Below are positions 43,409 through 52,800 of a stretch of DNA of 64,000 nucleotides, one piece after another. The DNA is from Phyllobacterium sp. 628 (GTDB taxonomy: Bacteria > Pseudomonadota > Alphaproteobacteria > Rhizobiales > Rhizobiaceae), in the NCBI RefSeq assembly GCF_014189505.1, contig NZ_CP050302.1, positions 62,001 through 126,000 of the forward strand. Direction: 5' to 3'. Made by a program: the position numbers and the translations under genes. Position 1 is the first letter of the stretch; each line of letters opens with the position of its first letter. The notes beneath the pieces were generated by a model. It ran no database searches. It saw nothing but the letters and a program-made list of their open reading frames with translations, and was not told where the DNA came from.

Positions 43409-44230
43409 ATGGAACATTCAATGATCACGCTGCCACTGTTCGAAGCGGGCTATGCCATACTGCTGGCTACGTCCATCGCGATGTCACGCGGATTTGGCTT
43501 GATGACCATCTCACCAATATTCGTCCGCCTCGGCATTACCGGGCCGATACGGTCGGGCGTGGCTCTGGCCATCTCGATCCCAGTCATACCGGAGGTCATG
43601 CGTACCCTTGCAAGCAGGCCGCCCATGACCATTCCGTGGTTAGGCGCGATGATGCTCAAAGAGTTTGTCATCGGCTTTGCCATAGGTTTTCTCTTCAGCA
43701 TTCCCTTTTGGGCAGCGGAAATTGCCGGCGATCTCATAGATCTGCAGCGCGGATCAACATCAGCTCAGCTTGTCGATCCTCAATCGGTGACGGAAACCAG
43801 CATCACCGGAACATTCTTTGCGCTTGCAATTATTGTTCTGTTCTTCTCATCAGGTGGTTTTTTGGTGTTGCTCGACAGTTTCTATAACAGCTACCGCATA
43901 TGGCCTGTGACAGATTTCGTGCCTGTGCTGACCGGTGCAACCCTGCCGCTGTTCATCGGGACCGTTAATGGCATGATGCAGATGGCGCTTGTCCAGATCG
44001 GACCTATCGTGCTCGCTTTGCTGATTGCGGATCTGATGTTGGCATTTCTGTCACGCATGGCACCGCAGCTCCATGTTTTTGACTTGTCGATGGCTGTTAA
44101 AAACCTGATTTTTGCTCTGCTGATCGCGCTCTACGCGGTTTTTCTGATCCCGCAGATGCAGACTGAACTCGGACGACTGCGCCAGAACGTTGATGCCTTC
44201 TTTGACATCAAACCAGCGAACATGAAATAA
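43409..44230 (+). CDS. sctT: T3SS export-apparatus protein SctT
   Basis: 273 residues from the ATG at 43409; a TTG at 43397 overlapping the sctS stop is the alternative. Membrane segments follow the FliR/YscT plan, with ISPIFVRLGITGPIRSGVALAISIPVIPE, KEFVIGFAIGFLFSIPFWAAEIAGDLIDLQRG and PLFIGTVNGMMQMALVQIGPIVLALLIADLMLAFLSRMAPQ. It is the last gene of the rightward operon. sctU, normally next, is instead separate and leftward at 28014. Confidence 0.95.
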   Translation: MEHSMITLPLFEAGYAILLATSIAMSRGFGLMTISPIFVRLGITGPIRSGVALAISIPVIPEVMRTLASRPPMTIPWLGAMMLKEFVIGFAIGFLFSIPFWAAEIAGDLIDLQRGSTSAQLVDPQSVTETSITGTFFALAIIVLFFSSGGFLVLLDSFYNSYRIWPVTDFVPVLTGATLPLFIGTVNGMMQMALVQIGPIVLALLIADLMLAFLSRMAPQLHVFDLSMAVKNLIFALLIALYAVFLIPQMQTELGRLRQNVDAFFDIKPANMK

Positions 44231-44239
44231 AGGCGAAGC

Positions 44240-44782
44240 TTACCTTGCGTTGCGTTGGTCAGCCGAGCTTTTCACAACGAACGGCCGGAAGAACGAAACC
44301 GGAGGTGCGGGCGCTACTGCACGTTTCTCGAAAATACGGCATATTGTTGTAGCTTTCGCTATCGGGCGCCCATCATCGCTTGTCACCGTTACATCCACGA
44401 CAGCCTGAGTAGCAGTCCGATGCACTACGGCCGCATTTGCATCAAGGTACCGGCTATCTCCCAGCGACAAAAACGTGACATTCAGCTGGGATGTCGCACA
44501 ACCGGCGATAGACAGGTTTCCTGCCCCGAGCACAGCCGCTGCAGAACCCGATATCTCAATGAACGCGGCAATGGCACCACTATGAACATTGTCGGGCATC
44601 TGCGTTACATCCCCCTGCACGGGTAACCGCATCTTTACGGCATCACCATGAGTCGAAAGGAATATGATACCGAGACTACGCGCAAAAGGTGTCCTCAATA
44701 GAATTTCGTCTATCCATTCTCGGGCAAGTGACCGCATTTGGCTGGGATCCTGTTTCAGGCTAACTGCAACTGGGAGTACCAC
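44240..44782 (-). CDS. hotdog-fold thioesterase (PaaI-like)
   Basis: Up to 180 residues (GTG at 44782; an ATG at codon 16 is equally possible). The hotdog motif is clear: QMPDNVHSGAIAAFIEISGSAAAVLG (substrate-helix region with the VHSGA turn), then ATSQLNVTFLS, then VVDVTVTSDDGRPIAKATTICRIF. Such enzymes hydrolyse acyl-CoA thioesters in the cytosol. It is convergent with sctT, 10 bases apart, and is probably unrelated to secretion. Confidence 0.85.
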   Translation of the reverse strand: MVLPVAVSLKQDPSQMRSLAREWIDEILLRTPFARSLGIIFLSTHGDAVKMRLPVQGDVTQMPDNVHSGAIAAFIEISGSAAAVLGAGNLSIAGCATSQLNVTFLSLGDSRYLDANAAVVHRTATQAVVDVTVTSDDGRPIAKATTICRIFEKRAVAPAPPVSFFRPFVVKSSADQRNAR

Positions 44783-45255
44783 CTAAATTGTAGGAAGCAT
44801 CCATTGGGGAGGGGCAACATGACATCGCGATTGCCGTTTGGCGATTACCTGCGAGGTTATGCGTGAGAGACATTTCCAAGAGAATATTCCAGACGAACTC
44901 TCCAAGACGATTTCTTCATTAAACGATAGTGTCGTGCCAAGTCTTCGTCAAAACAATTTCTCTTAACCTTTGTGAAGACGGCGCCGAACATAATCAGGCA
45001 GGGCAACCTTCCCTAAATGACATGAGTTCAATTTTTTTGAATATGAAAATTTGTGCTTGCCACGGGCCTGATATGCAGAAGGGCTGTGATTCACAGCCCT
45101 TCCCTATGCATTAAGTGCTCACAGACCCGTCAATATACGCGCTACTTCCCAACACGTGCCAACAGATGGGGTACAACCGCACGACACCAGGTCGAGGCAA
45201 AGGGATCGCCTCGATAAAAATGATTTACATGATCACACTACAGCGCCAGCTAGGA
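44783..45255. other. gene-free stretch with one palindrome
   Basis: 473 bases between two leftward genes. I see no credible gene: a 61-codon forward frame starts at a GTG without a ribosome site and has no recognisable content. The only structure is the palindrome at 45078-45102. The promoter of the thioesterase gene must lie in the left part. Confidence 0.6.
45078..45102. terminator. symmetrical hairpin, possible terminator of the 156-residue gene
   Basis: GAAGGGCTGTGA/TCACAGCCCTTC, 12 bp with almost no loop (9 bp plus a seven-base loop in practice). There is no T-run on either side, so at best it is a Rho-assisted or processing site. Confidence 0.4.
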
Positions 45256-45726
45256 TCAGGCAGCCTTGATCTGGCTTGAGCTCCAGAAGTACTTGTACTT
45301 CTTGTCGATCTTGCTGCGTTCAATCTCGTTACGGCCGAACATTGTCGACAAAGCCGCCCCGACCTGATTGATGCTGTGGGGGAAGCCTTGGCTGGTCAAC
45401 TCGTTGACAATATCGCCAATACCGTGCTGTTTTTCGAAAAAACCAGCATCTCGCAGCTTTTTCACCCGTTCACGGCATGACCCGCCTGACGCTCCGCCGC
45501 TCCGCACGCGTTTACGCGAAGGAGCAGTACCAGCGGATTTGACAGAGGCGACCGCATGGAAATCATCCGGCAAACCGGCTTCTCCATCAACGTGACCATC
45601 TTCGCCAAATTTAGATCGCTCCAAAATAGGCATAAGCTTGTCAAGATAAGTTCTTACGAACTCATCCTCGCCTTCCAACTCTATTGTGAGTGATTGTGTG
45701 TTAATTAATACTTTCGCAATCGACAT
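45256..45726 (-). CDS. protein of unknown function with winged-helix-like C-terminus
   Basis: 156 residues. The N-terminus (MSIAKVLINTQSLTIELEGEDEFVRTYLDKLMPIL) looks like two strands and a helix. Residues 55-80 are basic and low in order (GTAPSRKRVRSGGASGG). The C-terminal 70 residues (KKLRDAGFFEKQHGIGDIVNELTSQGFPHSINQVGAALSTMF) read like a winged helix-turn-helix. I do not recognise a family. TTGTGA/TTGTGT at 45684/45694 lie just inside its 5' end. It could be a regulator connected with the T3SS island. Confidence 0.65.
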   Translation of the reverse strand: MSIAKVLINTQSLTIELEGEDEFVRTYLDKLMPILERSKFGEDGHVDGEAGLPDDFHAVASVKSAGTAPSRKRVRSGGASGGSCRERVKKLRDAGFFEKQHGIGDIVNELTSQGFPHSINQVGAALSTMFGRNEIERSKIDKKYKYFWSSSQIKAA

Positions 45727-45932
45727 TTTCTTCGTACCATTTGCCCCAGGTATCTAACGTTACCATAGAACATAATAATTGATAAGCCAATGCTTCCAAC
45801 GCATGGGACCGTTCACAAAACGTCATATCTCTTAAACATAAGGCTAATTAAAGGCCGAATCGATCCCCTTCTCCAATCTTGAGCTGAGCTGTGTGCATGG
45901 CATCTGAATGACTATTCGCAGGGGACATCATC

Positions 45933-46748
45933 ATGGACTTGGGCGATAAATTGAGGCGGCTTCGCAGCGCCAGTAACGTTACACAATTGGACCTCGCGTT
46001 GCGTTTGGGGATTTCACAGCGCCATGTGAGCTTTATAGAACGGGATCGCTCCCGTCCGAGTCAGGCACTGCTCACAAAATGGCTGTTCGAACTGAACGCG
46101 CCGACATCGGTAATAAACGCGATGTTGCTGTTGGCGGGTTACACAGCACTGCATTACCGCCCGCAAGTGATGAAATCACCGTCTCTGAAAGGTATGCGCG
46201 GCGCAATCGAAGCTCACAGCCCAATGCCGGCACACATATTCTGTCCCGAATGGCACATCATGGAAATTAATCACGGCGCCCGGTGGTTGTGCAGCGAGTT
46301 GATGCCTGGATATGTGAGCCGTCTTGGCGATGCTGCTGCACATATCGATATGATTGATTGTCTGACTGCTGATGATGGAATGCTGTCACAGATGCTGGAT
46401 CCGGTCTGTACGGCTCTGGCTTTTCTGAACCAGCTCCGTGTTGAAGAATGGGTGACACCTGCACTACGCCCGCGGATCGATCTCTTTGAAAAAAGCTTAT
46501 GGAAGCGCTTCGACATTTCGACGGATCAGCGCCCCAGCGAAGCAGTCGATACCCATCTGGTGTTGCGTTTTAACAGCCGCTTCGGTCTCCTGTCGTTTTT
46601 CACGATACAGACAGTTCCCGGATTGCCACAGGATGTAACGACTTTGTCCCCGCGTGCCGAACTATGGTTTGCCGACGACCAGAAGACTCGCGAGATCGTG
46701 CACGCCAACTGCCCGCCACCGCCTGCAAATCCGGTCCAAGCCGCATAG
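45933..46748 (+). CDS. XRE-family regulator with MmyB-like ligand-binding domain
   Basis: 271 residues, with AGGGGA before the ATG. The N-terminal helix-turn-helix (LGDKLRRLRSASNVTQLDLALRLGISQRHVSFIERDRSRP, about 3-42) is of the Cro/CI type. Residues 90-260 match the MmyB-like PAS-related region (PAHIFCPEWHIMEINHGARWLCSEL, then a late HLVLRFNSRFGLLSFFTIQTVPG). Members often control a neighbouring oxidoreductase. No such gene is next to it here, so it may act on distant genes or on the island. Confidence 0.85.
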   Translation: MDLGDKLRRLRSASNVTQLDLALRLGISQRHVSFIERDRSRPSQALLTKWLFELNAPTSVINAMLLLAGYTALHYRPQVMKSPSLKGMRGAIEAHSPMPAHIFCPEWHIMEINHGARWLCSELMPGYVSRLGDAAAHIDMIDCLTADDGMLSQMLDPVCTALAFLNQLRVEEWVTPALRPRIDLFEKSLWKRFDISTDQRPSEAVDTHLVLRFNSRFGLLSFFTIQTVPGLPQDVTTLSPRAELWFADDQKTREIVHANCPPPPANPVQAA

Positions 46749-46757
46749 GGCTTGGAC

Positions 46758-46807
46758 TAGGTCGTAGACTCATAAATCTGATTGAGATGGTATGAGTGTA
46801 CGACCTA
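46758..46807. terminator. long palindrome between convergent genes (bidirectional terminator or REP-like)
   Basis: Arms TAGGTCGTAGACTCATA (46758-46774) and its complement with one mismatch (46791-46807) are 17 bases each with a 16-base loop. It fills the gap between the XRE gene and the giant leftward gene and is followed by ATTTTCC on the forward strand. Length and loop size are also those of short dispersed palindromic elements, so check for further copies in the genome. Confidence 0.6.
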
Positions 46808-46816
46808 ATTTTCCAA

Positions 46817-49800
46817 TCACGCAGAGAGAGCCATATCTTCTCTCTTGGAGTCGGCCGCCAAGGTATTCATCATGTTTACGGCCGAACCGCGCATATTTTC
46901 CCAGGCAAAAACTGAATTGCCCGGTCCCGCTGCTTCGTACTCCGCCCGCTCCTTCGTATTGGCATAGGCAGGATCGAGCATGATCATCGCACGATGAAGC
47001 TGGAAATCGATTTCCGCTTCAATACTGCCGGGCTCTGCCTTCGTCTCAAAAGCGATAGACTTTACCCCTCCATGCGGCTTGGGTGGTTGCGTTGATGTCG
47101 TCAAAGGTGGCGTCTTTTTCGGCGTTGCCGGGGGAGTGATTGGTGTTGCTGGCGGAGCACTCGTCTTTACCGGCATTGGCGTGGTACCCGACGGCACAGG
47201 AACAGGCGTTGTCGGCTGATCATCACCAAATACCTTGTGGTACAAGTCTCCCAGCGTTCCCATGACGCGGTTAAAATCAAGAAGCACATCGAGATTCGAC
47301 TTGTCCTTGCTCTTGTCGCGGTCATTGGGAAGGAAGGAATCGATCAGCATGTACAACGGCACACCTATGCTGGTCGCGATACCGACCATACGCATGTTTT
47401 CATTGACGCGTTCTGATAGTGTCGGCATCCACTTTGGCGGCCGTTGCGCGGCATACCACGCGAGTCCGCCAGCGGCTTGTACACCATAAAGGATCGACTT
47501 GAGCGTTCCACCTTCCGGCAGACTTGCAGCAACACCACCAAGCAACAGGAAGCCAGGCAAGCTGGTCTGCCATGCAGTCTTGTCACTCCTGAAATTCATT
47601 TCATCTTTTTTCTTGCCCAGTTCGTCTATCTTCGCCTGTTTTTCAGGCGTCATCGGCCCCTTTTCCATCTTGATATTGGCAACGTTCTGTACCGCTTTGA
47701 GATAAGCGGTCTGGATCAGCACTGCAGGAAGGGCGCGCAACAGATTTCCGGCATCCTGACCAACCCATTGCACCAAATTCATGTCACCTGTGTGCTTGGT
47801 CAGCATCACTGACAACAAAGCGTTTGTTGGAGCAGCCAGCGCCCCTGCCTTGAAGAGGAAGCCCAAATGCGTTTCGGCCGACATGGAGCTTCCAACGAGG
47901 TTTTCTGCTCTCTTCCAGTCAATCTGGCCTTTTAGCTTTGGATCTTCATTTTCGAATTTGCTGAGCAGGAAACTATGAAGATCATCATAGGCTTTTCGCG
48001 CACCTTCGGTCCGGGCATAGCGGTCATAGGCAGCAGCGAACGTGTCCGGATCGCCGTTCCATAAATCCTCTATGCGCTGCTGCGCCTCACCGACATTGTC
48101 CCGGTCAATTGTCTGGTCGACCTTGAAGTCGGCAAGCTTGTTCATTTTCTTGAGTGTTACTTTTTCCGCAACGCTCGGATGGGTGAACCTATCGCCATCA
48201 ACTTTTGGTAAAAGCTTCAGATCCGCACCTGAAACGCCAGAACGCTCATCCTTGTACGCCTTTCCGTAAGCGGCCACCGTCTTCAGTGTTTCGATAAGGA
48301 ATTCTTTTTGCGCTTCTGATGGTTTGGAAGCACCTTTCCATCCGCTTTTCCAGAGTTTCTCGGCTCTATCCAAAGCCTTCGGCTCATCACCGCGTATCGC
48401 ATGGCTGAATGCGCGCTGCACGCCATGATTGTTCGTCCACCAGGCCAATTTCGAGCCATTGGAGCGGATCGACAGCAACATGGCGGCAGAAGGTCCGTTC
48501 AACGTGCCGGAAGCCTGCGGGAAACCAAGAGTCTTTGCCACTTGAGCACCGGCACCCACTGCAAGCGTGCCTACCTTGATCAATCCGGTTCGCAGTTGAG
48601 GCGGCTTGCGCTCGCCCATAATGTCGAGGAATTCACGTCCCTTCTCCTTTGCATTGCGCCGACGCTGGGCGAAAAGGAGAGCTGAGAGATGCTCATCCGT
48701 CTCCAGCTTGTCAGGGCTGGCTGCTTTTGCCTGTCTGCGGCGCAGAGCCTTGAGCTCTTCCGGATTCAACCGAGCAATCTCTTCAGAAGAAAGTTTCTTG
48801 ATCTCTCTGGGCTTGGTGAGAAGTGTGATGACAGGTTTTTCCGGAGCAGCCAATGCACCCGAACCATCCGGTTGCTTTTCATTCGCTGTTGGCTTGGTCT
48901 GTGGGCTCTGCACCGTTTTCGCCGCCGGTTGGTCCCTGCGCTTCTTGGCAGTTTCCAGAGCAGCCAACTGCTCGTCATTCAGGTTTGCCTTGGCTGCCTT
49001 GCGGATGCTTGAGGCTTGGGCCGACGTCAGGCTCTCCAGTTCACGCGGCTCCATGCGTGCCAATTGTCCCGGCAAAATAGAGCCCATCTCCTCCGGCGTT
49101 GTATGCGGCGTGATTGTTGGCTTGTTGTAGCTGATTGAATTGATCTTCGGCTTGGAACCCGTCCCCGTTTGAGCCGGGTTCAAATGCTCAGGATTGGCCA
49201 GCCCAGGAATGTTGAAGAATTCCGGCGGAGGCCCGGCATCAGGGTTCTTGCCTTGGTGGCTTTGATAGTCTTTCCAGAGTTCGCCCCAATTCTTTTCCCT
49301 TCCTGCAGCAGATAGACTGGCGGGTTGTCTTGAGCGGGCAAAATCGACAAAATCGTTCACTTGATTGATCACATCCGCGTCGTCAAAAGCTGGCACGGCG
49401 AATTTGCCCGGACCCTTTGGTTCCGGAAGCAATGACAGGGATGCGTTGAAGGCATCACCATCGTTGGACTGCTCTTTTCGCGGCCGCGTCATCATCAGTC
49501 CGCGCACGCCAAAGACAGAACCGACAGCGCCAGTGGCAACGCCGGTAACTGCATTGAACAGGTCGAGCCCCTTCAAATTACCCGAGGCAATGTCGTGAAC
49601 TGAGACTACCGTCATCGGCACACCGATGCTGAGTGATGACCAATCGAGCCCGCGTGCAGTACGGTTCAATTTTCCGCCATTGCTCATATATTCGGCAGCC
49701 CTGAGCGCCATAGGTGTGTCGGCGCGCAACGCACCAATACTGCCTCGGAGCGCCTGGGTTGCCGACATCTCGGAAACAGTGCGGAACATACCAAATGTTC

Positions 49801-52800
49801 GCAAACCACCTGCTGCCATGGGTATGAATGAGCTGGCTACCGATCCCATATTCATCCATGATTCCGTATCGCCCCACTCGCCGCCATGCTGGAGGTGATT
49901 GACCTGCCGGGCGACAGCGCGGCCACCGAGATAGGCACCGCCCGTCATGGCGATGGGCGCTGCTATGGGCGCGAAGGGTGGGATAAACGAGGCAACCGTT
50001 GCGACTGTCGTCACTGTTGCCACAACCGGATCAATGATTTTTTCGGCAACAGTGAAATTGCGCGCACTGACAACTTCCAGTGGAATGGTCGAATCCGGAC
50101 CTTTCCGCATATCGAGACTTCGCGGCACGACGAGTTTGCCGCCCTCGCCAAACTGGGTGTTGTTGTCCTGAAAATCCTTTAGGTTTTCAAATTTCTTGCC
50201 GGTCACGTCGACATAGTAAACCTTGCCGCCGCCTTCCTTGACCGCAATCAGCGCCGTCGGCTGAGAGCCCTGGCTGCCATCGATGTGAAACATCGGGACG
50301 ATTTTGTAATTGACGGAGTCACCGGCAATATCGTGAATTTCCCCTGTGATCTTCTCCAGCGTTTCCGCATCGCTGCCATTGAGCTGGAACGCACTGCGTA
50401 CCGTCTTATCAAGATCGTCACCAATTTTAGTGGTCTTGAACTGCTCGGTGTAGCCGGCGCTATAAAGATCTTGCATCTTCAACTGGTAATCTTGCAGCGC
50501 CTGATCGCGGCGCTTCTCGAAATAGGTTGACTCCAGGTTCTTGGCATAGGCCTCGGAACCACCGTCGTCGATCAGCTTCATCGGCTGGGTCAGAGCGAAC
50601 TCCAGCTTATTGAGGTCCGAAACGGTTCTCTTGCGGGCTTGCTCGGCCGCATCTCTTTGGCTCGTGGCTGTATCAAGCGCGGACTGGGCATTGGCAACGG
50701 CTGGATGAACCCATATCCATTGGTCGCCCTGCTGGATGCGAACCTTTTCCCCATTGCCGGCAGATGCGTCCACACCCGTTCCAAGTGGCGTGGTGTAAGC
50801 CGCATTGACCACATTCGAGCCATTGGATTGCGGTTTGCCGGAAGAGACATCAGGTGTGCCAGCGCCATATTTGGCAACAGCATCGTCACGTGCTTTCTTC
50901 AGCTCTGGAATGGCCGCATTCAGATCCTTGATCTGAACATCCAGATCAAGGATCTGAACTTTCTTGACTTCTATACCTGCCGAAGTGAGCGCGCTCTGCG
51001 CACTGGCGAGACTCCCCTGCCCGCACATTTCCGGCGGCCCCTGAATAAGGTTCTGCCATTGCTTGTTGACTTCACGGTCCTTGTATTCGGCGTAAACATT
51101 CTTGTCGGAAAGGGCATAGGTCAGCTGAACGCGCTTGAGATCGCCGTGCTCGTATTTTGTCTCGAGATAAAGCTGATGATCCTTTTCATCCTCAACAACC
51201 TTCTGCTCTTTTATCTTGCCAAGATAGTCGCCGCCGCCTGTGCTATTCTCCTTGTTCCGGTCATAGCGCCACGGGTTCTTTTGGCGGTCTTCATCAACGA
51301 CTCTGTCTTTGATTCCCTGCGCTGTCTCCTTCAAACCTGTCACGGTCTTGTTGGCATCGTGATAGGTTTGATAGACCTCCGCCGTATGCACATTTTTGCC
51401 GGCTTTATCCTGCTGGCTGAGAGCCTGATCGAGCTCCTGTTTGGCTTGGGTATATTCGGCGGTCCCCGGTTTGGCGGCGCCAAGCTTCTCCTGTTTCATC
51501 CCGACGAGATAGTCGGAAAATGCCTTGTCACCCCGAGCGGTATGGGTAGCCGCCTGCGCGAAAAGGTCGTTGACTTCAGCGCTTTTTGCCTTCTGCTGAA
51601 CGTCGGCTTTCTCTGGGTCATAGTGTGAACCCGCAGGCATAGCCACGGTGGCATTCTTGTCGACCGATGGCGGCAATTGCCCTTGCTTGACGATTGCTTC
51701 ACCCGTCAGGCGCTCAGCCTCGGCATATTCCTTCGCAGTGGTCCCGGCTGTTGTGACTTGTTTGTTCGTAGCGGCCAGCTGTTGCCTGGCCTCCTCGAGC
51801 GTGCCCGTCGCTTCAGGCCTGTTCCACTGCAGGTCATGCGGTGCCAGCGATTTATCAAGAATCTTCTGAGCACCCTTGAAAGCGGATTTATAGTCGGGAT
51901 CCAGGGCATAGACGTTCAATTGATCATTAGCCTGCTTGATCTTCGTCGATACGTCGATGAGTTTCGCGCCGGCCGTGTTCTCGGCGGCCATGGCTTTGGC
52001 GACCTCCGGATCAACCCAGACTGTCCCAACCTGAACCCAGGGCTTTCCCGATGGGGCCATAGGTGTGGGCGGCGTTGCCTGCCCGGCACCGTATTTTGCA
52101 ATGGCGGCCTGCGTCTCTTTCGTTTTAGCCTGCGCGGCCGCATCGAGTTCCTGATAATTTTTCCCAAGCAGCATCGCATCAATGCTGGTCTTGACGACGG
52201 CACCTTCCTTCGCCTTGGCAGGGTCGCTGCTGTTTGGATTGACATCGAACAGCGTCTTGGCAAGCGAGGCTTCGGGGCTCCCGGCTTTCATGGCCACCTG
52301 CATGCCATCGGCTTCGCGTACAAGAGTTGAACTGCCATCCGGTGCGGTGGTCAGCTGATAGCCATTGAAGGAGAGCTTTTCGGTTTTTCTGGTTTCATTA
52401 CCGGACTTCTCGGTAATGGTTTGCTTCACGCGCTTGTCCTTGTCGACGGAAGTTTCCGTGACCTTGCCTGTTTTCGCGTCCTCGACGCGGGTGCTGGTTT
52501 CCCCGCTCTTTGTGTCCGTCACTGTGTGACTGCTGGTTCCGTCACCGTACTGGACCTGCGTGACCTCTTTGCCATCGGCATCCGTGACCTTGGACGTGGT
52601 TCCACCGTGCTGGTAGTCCACATAATGCGTGGCAACAACCTTGCTGGTGGCCTTGTCCACGATCTCTGTCGTTTTGACGTCACCATTATTGCTGGTTGGC
52701 TCTGTTGTTTTGATCTGCAGTCCCGACGCCTCAATCCCGGCCTTCACCTCATCCGTGCTGATCTTACGTTCCGCAGCAATCTGCTCGATGGATTTTCCAC

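Noticed and set aside
44929..45114. 61-codon forward frame after the thioesterase gene
   Set aside because: GTG start without ribosome site and the frame passes through the palindrome at 45078-45102.
50590..51628. 329-codon forward frame with hydrophobic segments inside the giant gene
   Set aside because: Antisense shadow of the 2112-residue frame, which has a good ribosome site and a paralogue supporting its reading.
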